The notes under the pieces were generated by a model that was not told where the DNA came from, made no database searches, and saw only the letters and a program-made list of their open reading frames with translations. A program made the position numbers and the translations under genes. Positions 28,794 through 39,125 of a stretch of 64,000 nt of DNA are shown here, piece by piece. How positions within the stretch are numbered: the first letter of the stretch is position 1; every line of letters starts with the position of its first letter. Source of the DNA: Pomphorhynchus laevis (lineage: Eukaryota > Acanthocephala > Palaeacanthocephala > Echinorhynchida > Pomphorhynchidae); contig WNNJ02003297.1 in assembly GCA_012934845.2 (NCBI GenBank), positions 62,001-126,000 of the forward strand, written 5' to 3'.

Positions 28794-29601
28794 AGTGGTT
28801 GGATGCTTTTGATGTTGGCGTCGAATATTCATGGCAGTTTTTAGGGATACTCTGTACCACCTCCTTAATCGTTTCTCACCTCTTCAGAGTAAACACTGTT
28901 TGACATCGATCTCACCGCCTTGGTTTAATAGCGACATAAAACATGATTTAAAGATGAGACGTAAGGTCTTTAATGACTATCGTAAAGACAGAGCTAATTT
29001 CAGCACTTATAAGAAATGGCGAAACCTCGTTACGTCCATGAAGCGAACTGGTAGGCGATCTTTCGAAAAACAGCTAAGTATAAACTGTCACCGTGATCCC
29101 CGCTCTTTCTTTAGGTATGTGACTGCTAAGCATACGCGCTGTAAACCTATAAATTGCATACAGTGTGACGATGGGAAATTCATAACTGATTCTTTGCAGA
29201 TATCAAATATGTTTAGAAATCATTTCCATTCTTTGAATCTTGACCATAAGGATGTGACAATGGGTGATCCGTGTACATTTGAATCGCCCGGAGATGACAC
29301 CAGCGACCTCTTCCGATGTGATGATGTTCTCCAAGAGCTTCGGAAACTTAAATGCAAAGCAGGTGCGGGTCCAGATGGCTTACCGCCCGTATATTTGCGC
29401 AACATCGCTGGCATAATATAATGTCATAATATAATTATGACATCCGCATAATTATTATGTCATCCGCTTTACAATATTTTCGCTGCGTCTGTTGCTTTTA
29501 ACGTTGTTCCTTCTGATTAGCAGAATTCCATCATCTGTCCTATTTATAAGAATGGGGATAGTTCGTCCATTGACAATTATAGGCCTATTAGTCTCACTTG
29601 C

Positions 29602-30901
29602 GTGTGTTGTCGTGTGCTAGAGAGATTGATTAAGCGACGAATAATAGAATTTCTATTTATATTTCAAATTTTGAACCCAGTACAGCATGGCTTCCGAAAA
29701 GGTTATTCCACGACTACAAATCTTGTACATGGACGTGACAATTGGTATCACTATTATGATCAAGGTATACCGGTTGATGTCATTTTCTTTGATTTCTCAA
29801 AAGCGTTCGACTCAGTTAATCACACGCGTCTTATTGAGAAGTTGGAGCACATTCATCTTGATAAGAGGATCATAAACTGGATTCGTGTATTCCGTTCCAA
29901 CCGACAAAGTATCGTACGAGTAAGTGAGTCACTGTCGATTCCATTTCAAGTGTTGTTAGGTGTTCCACAGAAAAGTGTATTGGTACCCATCTTATTCAGT
30001 CTTTATATCAACGAGTTGATACCAAATATCAGTACATTCAGTTAATTATATGCAGATGATCTTAAAGTTTGGCGACCTATTATTTCCGATCTTGATAAAC
30101 AGCATTTACAAAGCGACGTCGACGTTATATCAAATTGGTCTAAACGAAATCACTTGAGGATTAATTCCGCTAAATGTACATGTATGCGTATATCACGAAG
30201 ATCATGTGATCATCTCGGAGGTGAGTACCAGTTTGGTTCAATTAGTATCGAAAGAACCTACTTATATAAAGATTTGGGAGTTTGGTTTTGTGCTGAATTA
30301 TCCACTCGAAAATATTCAGACTACATGTGTTGCATCACAAAACGCTTAATAGGACATACTCGTCGAGCTCTGATAGGCATAGATCCATTATGTTACCATA
30401 CCTTAGCAAATGCGTTTTTCTTGAGCCATGCATATAATATCTTATGCGTATAATATCTTATACGCATCGCCAGCTTGTTATCCCGAAACTACTTATGAGC
30501 GTCGTGCATTGGAGAAAGTGTTCAGATCAACAACAAAATTAGTCTCAGGGCTGCATATTTTTAGCTACGGGAAACGCCTCCAGATATTAAATATGCCTTG
30601 TCTGCGATATATCCGTGACAAGCGAGATCTCTCTCTTGTTTGGAAAATTCTGCATACTAAAGATCATCCACTGTCACATCTGCAACTGAGAGGTCAACCT
30701 TCTCTTCGCGGACACACCCTGATGCTGAAAACACAAAGGTACATGCATGCAGTTTCCTGCTTTGCCAAACGAGTCGTACGATCTTGGAATTCGCTTCAGA
30801 GTGCGACCGTTTTGTCGTCTACTGCTTCAAGTTCTTGCGCCTTACTAGATGATGACCCTTCCTTCTCAAGACAACGGTGTGATTTTCAATGGTTTATCTG
30901 A
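29602..30901 (+). pseudogene. RT and C-terminal segments of LINE B1 ORF2
   Basis: RT blocks are RVLERLIKRR, QHGFRKGYSTTTNLVH, VIFFDFSKAFDSVNHTRLIE, GVPQKSVLVPILFSLYINEL and LYADDLKVWRPI. A stop (TTAA) precedes the YADD block near 30,043. The thumb continues in frame 30,154-30,453 (YLYKDLGVWFCAELS), then 30,428-30,901 (YERRALEKVFRSTTKLVS). A 17-base duplicated block near 30,430-30,465 shifts the frame. Confidence 0.8.
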
Positions 30902-31004
30902 TGAGGGAGGGACAAATCGACTCTTATTCTTTTTATTATTTTTATTTCTTGTGAAGCAACTTGTAAAAAGCCTCGGCTCAATTTGTTGTCAATTAATAAT
31001 AATA

Positions 31005-32768
31005 CCCCTTAAAGTCTGTGGATATCCCTTAAAACCGTATTCAAGGATAGGTAGAATATAAGAGCAAAATAGTCGCTTGAACATAGACGGACATATCAGA
31101 TCAAAAGATTTGAAAACATCCATAAAATACAATAGCCTCGATTACAAAAATATCTTGTGTGGACATTAGTTTTTAAGCTACTTGTCATCATCACACTAAG
31201 ATCCTTGAATTCACCTACTCGGCCTATCCGAATCGAACCTATCCGATACGATGAGTTTAGTGAAGAACCAATAGACATATGCGCACATTTAGAGGGGTTA
31301 ACCCTCTAACCATTTTCCGCTGACCATTTTTCTAGACATGTCAGATCATCATGAAGGATCTTAATGTCCCTTCCGTCTCTAATACGCCGCCATATCTTAA
31401 CATCGTTAGCACACATAAAGACATCAGAACGAATTACAGCTGCGAGATCATTGATATATACACTAAAAAAGTGTGGAGATAACGGCACCCTGTGGAACGC
31501 CAGAATGAATAGCGAATGAGGTGGACATATCTGCACCTACACGTACTTTATAAGAGCGTGAACTTAATTAATTTGCAATCCAGGCGACATACATTGGACA
31601 AACACTAAGTGACTTCAATTTGTGAATGAGGCGATCATGCGGAACTGAATCAAAAGCATGAGAGAAATCTACAAAAATTACATCAGATTAAACTCATCCA
31701 TCTAATGAAGAGTGCAATGAGTTGGAAGAAACCAAAAGATTACTTATTGTTAATCTATTTGGTCTGAAACCGTGTTGTGAGTCAGTGAATTTACCGTTGC
31801 TTTCCAAATCAGAAGATACGTTTATTACTATTAGCTTTTCAAGCAACTTACAAATAATGCATGTCAAGGCTACTGGACGATAGTTCTTACACACTTGTCG
31901 ATCTCCCATTTTATACACTGGAACTACAATGGACTCCTTCTAACTCGAAGGAATTCGAGAATAGAGAATAGAAAACTAAAACAAACGGAAGACATAAATA
32001 TATTTAAGGAGCAATTTTATTCAAAAGAATTGAGGGAAGTCCGTCCGGACCGGCAGCGATGTTCGGTTTTAATTTACAGAGAAGCTTTAAAACATCTTCA
32101 GCACAAAACGACAGATCAGATGAGTCGAATGCATCTGAATCTTTTCTGATTCAGAACTACACAATGTCCACGAAGAGCAAAACATCGATGAGAACTCCTG
32201 GGCAAATAAGTTTGCCATGACACTTTTACACGTGACCTCGCCTTGAGAATCATCCCTCAACGATACTAGTGGAATATTCGAGCCCCTGATTTTGCGAATG
32301 TAAGAGAATAGAGCCTTGCCATCCATAGAACTCAGCTTCTCCTCAAACTGACAGTGATAAATCTATTCCTAATTTGTTTAAAAGAATCATAAGATTGTTG
32401 TCTACAACGAAATGAAATCCACGCATGTTTACGTGCGCGTGAGTGATACCGGAGAAGCCTATCAAACCAAGGACAAACTTCCCTATGTGTTTTAAACATG
32501 ATAGAATGCAATATCAGTAAGTTATAGAGTGTACTCTCAAAAACATATCAATCCTCGTCAATTCCGCGTATATACGGATATGGCCATCTAACCAGATTCA
32601 ATCTGTATATAATTGCGTCGAAATCAGCCTTCCAGCAGTTCAGAGGCTTACCCTGCATGGGACGACGTTACATTGTTTGCGCATTTAAATGAAAAGAACA
32701 GTACGTAATGATCGATCATCCCCAGTCCAGAAAGATAATTTTAGTACTTGAGCATTAATTTTACAGAA
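31005..32768 (-). mobile_element. LINE family C, copy C1 (CR1-group), fragment
   Basis: Read on the minus strand from about 32,768: end of the endonuclease (SGLGMIDHYVLFF), linker (MDGKALFSYIRKIRGSNIPL, FAQEFSSMF), RT (VYKMGDRQVCKNYRPVALTC, SQHGFRPNRLTISNLL) and the start of the palm and thumb. The 3' end is cut by the tail of LINE B1 at 31,004-31,005. The right side ends beside the DNA transposon at 32,771. Bases 31,010-31,970 are nearly identical to copy C2 at 46,290-47,262. Confidence 0.8.
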
Positions 32769-32773
32769 TATTT

Positions 32774-33011
32774 CATTATTATAGACCCCTTTTTGCATTA
32801 TTATAGACCCCTATTTGCATTATTATAGACCCCTATTTGCATTATTATAGACCCCTATTTGCATTATTATAGACCCCTATTTGCATTATTATAGAACCCT
32901 TTTTGCATTATTATGGACCCCTATTTGCATTATTATAGAACCCTTTTTGCATTATTATAGACCCCTATTTGCATTATTATAGACCCCTATTTGCATTATT
33001 ATAGACCCCTC
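32774..33011 (+). repeat. Left terminal array: 11 copies of a 22-bp unit
   Basis: The unit is tttgcattattatagacccc plus two bases, repeated about 11 times with single-base variants (agaaccc, ggacccc, ttttt for tattt). The inverted counterpart at 38,985-39,048 has only three units. The array is part of the terminal inverted repeat of the DNA transposon and may hold repeated transposase binding sites. Confidence 0.92.
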
Positions 33012-33057
33012 CTTCAGGTTGCTTTGGTTTATATTTAAATAAAAATTTTACCCAAGA

Positions 33058-33993
33058 ATGAATACTCAAAATTCAGAAACCAGCAGAGAACATGAAGAAG
33101 AAACACGTAAAAAGAGACAAGTGATTACCAGAAACATTATAGAATGTTTTCTCAATCAGCAGGGAAAGGACTTAACCTTTAAGGACATGTCTTCTATATT
33201 AAACCTATCAAAAAGTACAGTAAAAAGGTTATATAAGAAATATCTCAATGGGGATTTTGTTGATTTAACAAATTTTAAAACTGCTGGAGAAAAAAAAACA
33301 GTGAACTTGAAAAATTTGTCGTTTGAGAAAAGCATTTTATCTACAGAGATAGCTTCTAACCCATGCGCAAGTTTAAAAACACTGGCATCTACTCTTTCTT
33401 CATACAATGCTTTAGGTTCCTATTCCATTTCAACCGTCTCAAGAATCATAAAGAAAATGAATTACACAAGGAAGACGCTGACCTTGGTTCCGATAAATAG
33501 AAACAGTAACATCAACAAAACAACAAGGGCCCAATATGGAACAACTATCAATACGATTGCCGATGACAGATTGATTTTTCTTGACGAATCTGGGTTTAAT
33601 CTACATTTGCATCAGAAAATGGGGTATTCGCCAAAAAATACGAAGTGTTTTATTAATGTCCCAAATTCGAAAGGTGTAAATGTTTCACTGCTGTGTGCTA
33701 TAACAACTTCTGGTGTTTTCGCACATAAAACCAAAATCGGAAGTTTTAAATCTATTGATATTATAGAATTCATTTCTTCAAAGTTTCCACCGTTAGAAAG
33801 CAACAACAGGAAATATGTAATAATGGACAACGCATCCATACACAAGACAGCCGAGGTTCGCGAAGCGTTTAACAGGAAAAACTACATACTTATGTTCTTA
33901 CCTCCGTACTCTCCTCAGCTCAATCCTATTGAGGAATTCCTTGCATGTCTAAAAGCAAGAGTCAAACAACGACCCGCATCTACCAATCCTTAA
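33058..33993 (+). pseudogene. DDE transposase (IS630/Tc1/mariner superfamily, DD34E), C-terminus displaced
   Basis: 311 codons open from ATG. The N-terminal helix-turn-helix region (ECFLNQQGKDLTFKDMSSIL, NLSKSTVKRLYKKY) would bind the terminal repeats. The catalytic triad is visible: Asp176 in LIFLDESGFNLH, Asp257 in YVIMDNASIHKTAEV and Glu292 in LPPYSPQLNPIEEF, with 34 residues between the last two. After KARVKQRPAST the frame ends at 33,993, about where LINE A4 entered. The expected C-terminal segment reappears at 38,790-38,900. All three acidic residues are intact, so loss of function would come from the insertion. Confidence 0.92.
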
Positions 33994-34370
33994 ATGCTTA
34001 TTAAAAAAATTTGGTTAAAACCTTAAAAAAATTTGGTTTCTGATAAACATACAATTTGCGTTGGCGATACGTTAAATTGGTAAGAGATTTCCGGTTATCT
34101 ACAAAAATCACCTGGTGGACATATCGTCGTGGAAATTAATCAAATTACAATAAAATAACATACACTGCTAACTAACAACTACTTACAATACAACTTCTTG
34201 GCTGCTTAATAAACTACTTACGATAACAGATACTCGGTGTTACGATTACTTCAACACTTTATACACAGAGGATAAATATTACAACTGACCGCTTTGGTGT
34301 TTACGAAAATATTAATCTAATATACATACAACGAGGAGAATAAAATCACGAATCAAACGACTATATACAA

Positions 34371-35768
34371 ATGGGTCGGAAAAAACAAAAGTCTCAAGTT
34401 CCCAACCATGTTGCGTCCAACACCGATGTTAGAGATGTTTCCAATGGATCTGAACAACAAGTCCTTTGCTCAAACAATGATTGTCACACGTGGGTAAGTA
34501 TTTGGACTTCAGAATCCCAGGCATCTTGCCTTGCAGACAACGAATTCTACTGTGGCTACTGTTCGGCTAAGATGATAAATACGATGAAGAGTGAAATAGA
34601 GAGTCTCAAGACAAATATATTGAAACTATCTGGCAATGCAGCGATGTCCACACATGCCTCTTCGTATTGTAATAAGTCTCAACCTCGATGCCCAATTCTC
34701 CCGCATTCGATTGCCTCTAAGAATGCCAAATCTCCCATCTCTTCTACAGGTATTACTATACATCCTTTAATTTTGCCCAATCAATCAGCTCAATTTTCTG
34801 ATGTTACTGTCATTGACCATTTGCAACCCAGTATTTCTTTTGTCGTATCAGATAAATCACCTTACATTTCTACCCCTCCTTGCGTTTCTACGTCATCATC
34901 AGATAATCCATTATCAGATAATCTGAAGGAGCCGCAAATTGTATCGCAGCAAGATAGATTTTGTCAAGTTTATGATAAATCTACCGATACAGTGACGGAG
35001 CCGCAAATTGTTACAACTAATGTATGTTCACTCCCCGACACCCCACGTCCCGTCCTTCCCGTCTCGTTTCTCAATAACTTGCATCCATCAATCAAAATCA
35101 CCTCCACCAGCCTCCACTATCCTTCCACTCATAACCTTTCCTCACATCGCTTGCCACCCGCTTTATTATCATTATCCTCTATGTCTCCCGTCGTCAAACC
35201 AAATCCCTCCAAATCATCAACTGCCAGCTCTTCTATCGTGATCTCACCTACTCACGTCAGTCGTCCTCCTTTACGGAAGCGCTTTGCTTCTCGCGATCGT
35301 TGCGTCATTGTTACTAATATCACGCCTTCTAACTCCTTATCTCCACAAGCACGTCTGGACCACGATGTTTCCGCCTTCAGATCCATCCTCTCGTCTATTG
35401 TTCCTGCGGATAAACCATCCTTTTTCAAGGACATTTCTCCAGTCGCATTCATCCGTCTAAACAAATCTTCTCAATCTAATCCTTCCCAGCCCCCTCTCCT
35501 AAAAATTGTTTTCAAGCATCGCTCTCACGCGTCTTCTGTCCTCTCTCAACGATTCAAACTCATGTCATCTTCAACCACTCGAATTTTCCCCGATCGCGCC
35601 CCTTCCGAAATCGCTCAAATCTCTTCAGCCCGCATCGAAAAACGTCGTCGCGAGGAAAACGGCGAAACTTCACTCGCCATCCGAAACATAGACGGAAATT
35701 TTCAAATTGTCCACACCCGTCCAAAAATTCGATGGCGCTCCATCTCTCCTATGTGTCTTCTCCACTAG
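34371..35768 (+). CDS. LINE A4 ORF1: Cys-cluster (PHD-like) nucleic-acid-binding protein
   Basis: 465 codons, uninterrupted. The start codon opens MGRKKQKSQVPNHV. A zinc-binding cluster follows (VLCSNNDCHTWVSIW, CLADNEFYCGYCSAKM; residues ~32-65), then a possible coiled segment (MKSEIESLKTNILKL) and a long Ser/Pro/Thr-rich middle. The C-terminal part (residues ~240-400) contains RDRCVIVTNITPSNSLSPQA and FIRLNKSSQSNPSQPPLLKI, KHRSHASSVLSQRFKLM, arranged like the RNA-binding domain of CR1/L2 ORF1 proteins. It overlaps ORF2 by 37 bases in a different frame. It probably coats the element's RNA. Confidence 0.82.
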   Translation: MGRKKQKSQVPNHVASNTDVRDVSNGSEQQVLCSNNDCHTWVSIWTSESQASCLADNEFYCGYCSAKMINTMKSEIESLKTNILKLSGNAAMSTHASSYCNKSQPRCPILPHSIASKNAKSPISSTGITIHPLILPNQSAQFSDVTVIDHLQPSISFVVSDKSPYISTPPCVSTSSSDNPLSDNLKEPQIVSQQDRFCQVYDKSTDTVTEPQIVTTNVCSLPDTPRPVLPVSFLNNLHPSIKITSTSLHYPSTHNLSSHRLPPALLSLSSMSPVVKPNPSKSSTASSSIVISPTHVSRPPLRKRFASRDRCVIVTNITPSNSLSPQARLDHDVSAFRSILSSIVPADKPSFFKDISPVAFIRLNKSSQSNPSQPPLLKIVFKHRSHASSVLSQRFKLMSSSTTRIFPDRAPSEIAQISSARIEKRRREENGETSLAIRNIDGNFQIVHTRPKIRWRSISPMCLLH

Positions 35769-37165
35769 TCTCTTTCGCCACAGCACACGGTTTCCGCCTC
35801 GGTCTCCTCAACACTAGATCTATTCTCAATAAATCCGATCTTATCCTCAACCTATTCACCAAGCAATCCATCGATCTCTTCTGCCTCACCGAATCCTGGC
35901 ACTCAGATTCCGACGACCTTTCCATTCGCCGTCTGCTCTCTGCCGGTTGCTCCCTAGTCGAATCCGCCCGCCCCCTCAGCTCATGCCCTTCTAAATTCTC
36001 TAATCATGGCGGCATCGTCGCATTCGCGCGTCACCCAGCGTCTCTTCGCAAAATCAATCCCCCTGTCACACCTTGCTCTTTTGAATTGCTCACTTGTCGT
36101 TATTCTAACCCGATTACTGTAGATCTCGCCATTGTATACCGTCCTGGTTCATCAGCTCCTACAGCCTTATTTTTTACCGAACTCGCTGACCTCCTTTCTC
36201 ATTGTTCTTTGTCCTCAATCCCTTCACTCGTTCTAGGCGACTTCAATATCCGCCTAGATCGCCTTTCTTCCACAGATTCCATCCGCTTCATCAACATTCT
36301 ATCCAACTACAATTACAAACTAATCTCCACTGCCCCCACACATATACTTGGCGGGGCACTCGACATCATCGCTGTCCCCGATCATTTTGCTGCCCACACC
36401 TCACTGTCCATCTCTGATCCTGGTCTATCCGATCACTTTCTTATCACCCTTGATCTCGCTCGCAACCACACCCCTCCTCACACACCTACAATCCTACGTC
36501 GCCCTTGGAGAAATCTTGACCTCTCCCTTCTCCGCTCTGCCTTACTCAAATCGTCTCTATCATTACCCACAATAACATATTCATCTCCTCACGATCTCGC
36601 CTTTCTTTTCGACTCTGAACTCACATCCACTCTCGATATTCTCTTGCCCTTCAAATCTCACCCACACCGTCGCTTGCACCGTGCCCCATGGTTTGACATC
36701 CAATGCCTACTCTCAAAGCGTCGACTCCGCCATGCTTTTCGAGTCTATCACCGCTCTCTCAGACGTGATTTCCGCTCGATCACTCCGTCTTTCCGTGATT
36801 CCTATCTTGCTCTTCGCCGGTCTCATCTCCACCTACTACGTACCAAATGCAACTCCTTCTGGCAGCATAAAATCATCACTTCATTCAACTCGAAGACTCT
36901 ATGGCATAATTTTAACTCAATCCTGGCTCGTTCCTGTACGCCTTGCAACATCAATGCTAATGATTATTCGTCATTTCTCCAGACTAAAGTATCCACGCTG
37001 CTCTCTCACACCCCGGTCTCCATCCTATCCCACTCTGTCCAGTCCACACTCATCCTTCCAGAACTCTTTCATCTTCTCCCTGTATCACCTACAGAAGTAT
37101 CATCTGTCCTCATGTCCTTGCCCAACAAAACCTCACCTGCCAATCCCCTGCCTACCACATATTAA
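35732..37165 (+). pseudogene. LINE A4 ORF2, endonuclease and linker
   Basis: 477 codons. Endonuclease blocks: RLGLLNTRSILNKSD, LFCLTESWHSD, SNHGGIVAFARHP, LAIVYRPGSSAP, SLVLGDFNIRLDR and DPGLSDHFLITLDL (catalytic Asp-His). The linker to RT runs to VSSVLMSLPNKTSPANPLPT, where a one-base loss relative to A3 (24,838) closes the frame at 37,165. An APE endonuclease nicks the target to start target-primed reverse transcription. Confidence 0.88.
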
Positions 37166-37203
37166 AATCTATATGCTCATCGATATCCCCATTTCTCACA
37201 ACC

Positions 37204-38710
37204 TTGTTTAACTCGTCCATCCGCAGTCGTATCTTCCCTTCACACTGGAAATCCGCAATCGTTCGTCCCCTTCTTAAGAAACAATCGCTCGACCCCTCCC
37301 TTCCTTCTAGCTATCGCCCCATTTCACTACTCCCTACTCTTTCTAAGCTCTTAGAACGCCTCATCTTAATACAAATCAACGCTTATCTCTCCTCATCCAA
37401 TCTGTACCCTCCTTTCCAATCCGCTTTCCGCTCTAATCACTCGACAGAAATCGCATGCATAAAAGTGTACAACGACTTACTCATTTCTCGAGACAAGGCT
37501 CTATATAGTGTTCTCATCTCCCTGGACCTCTCCTCCGCATTCGACATTGTCGACCACTCCGTCCTCCTTTCTCGCCTTTGTTATGATTACGGCTTTTCTT
37601 CCTCCTCCGTAGCTTGGTTCGCCTCATATCTATCCGACCGTTCCTTTCGCGTCTGTTCTAATTCATCATCCTCCCCTCCCATCCCTATTTTTTGCGGGGT
37701 TCCACAAGGTTCAGTCCTAGGTCCCCTGCTTTTCTCTCTTTTGCTTGGCGATCTCTCTCCATTTATCAAACCTTACTCCTTTAACGTCATGCAATACGCC
37801 GATGACATTCTAATCTATGCTCATGCACCCGCACATCGCATACACGACATCGCCATTTCTGCCTCCAACTGTCTCTCTTCTATCTAAAAGCGTCTCTCCA
37901 ATCTCCATCTCGTTCTAAACGAGATGGAGATTGAGATCTCCATCTCGTGGAGATTGAGATCGTGGAGATTGAATCTCCATCTCGTTCTAAACGATATGGA
38001 GATTGAGATCGTCCAAAATAATGTGGATCCTTCCCCGTAAACCAAGCATATCTCCTCCCATTGTATCTTTTGCCTCATCGATCATCCCTGTAGTCCACAA
38101 TCTCACTTTCTTAGGCTTCCATTTCGATGATCACCTTTCCCTTAAACCCTTCGTCCGTGACAAGGTCCGCTCGTCTAACTTAATTCTTCGTGACATCCGC
38201 CGTATCCGCCCCCTTATCGACTTCCGTTCTTGTATGTCTCTTCTTTCATCGCTTCTTTTCCCTAAAATCGATTACTGCCTTTGCCTTTTCGCCAATTCTC
38301 CAAAATCCATCATCCTACCCCTACAACGAATAATCAACACCGCCGTTCGAGTGCTCTTTCGCCTCCGTCGCTTCGACCACACATCCACATATTTTGCCCA
38401 ACTCTCCTGGCCCACCATCCACATCCGCATCAAACTCCGCCTTCTTCTCATTACTTTTCGTCTCATCGCTGTCGGCTCCCCATCGTTCATCAACCTTCCT
38501 TTCTTAGACGATACTCGCCCCACCTCGCTATCGCTTCGTTCCTGTCATACCCTCTTACTCCACGTTCCTAATTACTCCAACAACTACGGTCTCCGATCCT
38601 TCCTCGTCGCCGCCTCACTCGCCTGGAATCAACTCCCTCTCGACGTCCGCCGCGCTCCCTCTTTTATCACATTCAAACACCTCCTCCGTTCACACCTTCT
38701 CGACGCCTGA
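37204..38710 (+). pseudogene. LINE A4 ORF2, RT and C-terminal part, interrupted by templated insertion
   Basis: RT motifs: SYRPISLLPTLSKLLERLIL, VLISLDLSSAFDIVDHSV, FCGVPQGSVLGPLLF and MQYADDILIYAHAP. The first open part ends at 37,887. Between 37,905 and 38,020 the sequence folds back on itself. From 38,003 to 38,710 the thumb and C-terminal segment continue (IMWILPRKPSISPPIVSF, SSLLFPKIDYCLCLFANS, LPLDVRRAPSFITFKHLLR). Confidence 0.88.
37900..38025. repeat. Local palindromic insertion in LINE A4 built from copied gatggagattgagat units
   Basis: In A3 the sequence ctccatctcgttctaaacg passes straight into ccgaaaagtccg. In A4 the same block is followed by alternating direct and inverted copies of itself (agatggagattgagatctcc and tggagattgaatctccatct) before the LINE sequence resumes at gtccaaaataatgtggatcc. 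The extra ~110 bases consist only of local sequence. Confidence 0.88.
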
Positions 38711-38789
38711 TTCACAGTTTTGTTTTTGTTGTGGTCATGTAAGCGTGCGCTGGCACGCATTTGCCACGTTAAAATAAATCTTTTTTTTT

Positions 38790-38900
38790 ATTGGTGTAAT
38801 TAATGACATAGTTACAAAGGATAACTTCATAATGACTGGATACTTTGAACATATGAGAAGATGGGTTTTACAAGCAATTGTACATGCTGATTTTATTTAA
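38790..38900 (+). pseudogene. Displaced C-terminal end of the DNA-transposon transposase
   Basis: Directly after the LINE A4 tail the frame reads IGVINDIVTKDNFIMTGYFE, then HMRRWVLQAIVHADFI and stop. The GYF(x)HMRR wording is a usual end of transposases of this superfamily. It shows that the LINE inserted into the 3' part of the coding region. Confidence 0.8.
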
Positions 38901-38984
38901 ATTAAATACCTTTTTACATTTTTAGTTTTAAAATTATATTATGGTTATTCGTTAAAAATAACATGAACCAAAGCATCCTGAAGG

Positions 38985-39048
38985 AGGAGTCTATAATAAT
39001 GCAAATAGGGGTCTATAATAATGCAAAAAGGGGTCTATAATAATGAAA
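38985..39048 (-). repeat. Right terminal inverted repeat of the DNA transposon (3 units)
   Basis: Three units of ggggtctataataatgcaaa (one with gagtct), the reverse complement of the left array. The outermost base pairs mirror 32,771 onward exactly over tttcattattatagaccccttttt-type sequence. Confidence 0.9.
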
Positions 39049-39050
39049 TA

Positions 39051-39125
39051 CTTTGTAATGATTTTCACGAATAACAAATACTTTATTCTGTTAATAATAA
39101 AATTGACTATTAGATAAAAATCAGA
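39051..39125. repeat. Left piece of an older repeat split by the RTE insertion
   Basis: Sequence cacgaataacaaatacttta, then ttgactattagataaaaatc, matches the uninterrupted copy in U2SURP intron 2 (15,310-15,375). It ends with the 14-base direct repeat agataaaaatcaga (39,112-39,125). The right piece continues at 41,761. Confidence 0.75.

Larger units (their letters stand above)
26440..31004 (+). mobile_element. LINE family B, copy B1 (CR1-group), decayed full-length-like
   Basis: A 5' part rich in acgattacaacg-like units (26,520-26,660) is followed by ORF1 from 26,762 (MCVKKKNVSRGRQANS; Cys cluster VECSTSGCQI, FYCGFCTAKQ), with a stop inside the cluster. ORF1 continues to 27,508 and in pieces to 27,818. 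ORF2 has endonuclease at 27,843-28,793 (IIYSNIRSLLNKLDE, VVLGDFNMPSVNW, GHSDHVVISI), a linker at 28,831-29,421 and RT plus C-terminal parts at 29,602-30,901 (FFDFSKAFDSVNH, LYADDLKVW). Several stops and small tandem slips break it. The tail is an agcc/ggct hairpin followed by aataataat at about 30,990-31,004, where it abuts and truncates LINE C1. Confidence 0.85.
34000..38789 (+). mobile_element. LINE family A, copy A4: most complete copy, inserted in the transposase gene
   Basis: The 5' UTR starts at about 34,000 (exact border not resolved). ORF1 is 34,371-35,768 and ORF2 35,732-38,710, the latter broken. The 3' UTR has a GCGTGC/GCACGC hairpin at 38,743-38,758, an AAATAAA and a T-rich end at 38,789. 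The sense strand is very rich in C and T. Sequence is about as close to A3 as recent sister copies would be. ORF2 is broken by a one-base loss near 37,160 and by a ~110-base templated insertion at 37,905-38,020. Confidence 0.9.
32771..39048 (+). mobile_element. Tc1/mariner (IS630)-type DNA transposon split by a LINE
   Basis: The outer ends are mirror images: tttcattattatagacccc on the left and its reverse complement ending at 39,048. Both are flanked by TA (32,769-32,770 and 39,049-39,050), the target duplication of this superfamily. Inside lie the transposase gene (33,058 onward) and its displaced C-terminal end (38,790-38,900), separated by LINE copy A4. Each end consists of 22-bp tandem units, 11 on the left and 3 on the right. 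The inner border of both arrays carries a similar ccttcagg(t/a)tgctttggtt block. Confidence 0.88.

Noticed and set aside
32774-33011. Regular repeat array resembling a CRISPR
   Set aside because: Units are contiguous 22-bp repeats without spacers. The same unit appears inverted at 38,985-39,048 as the other end of a DNA transposon, and the genome is eukaryotic.
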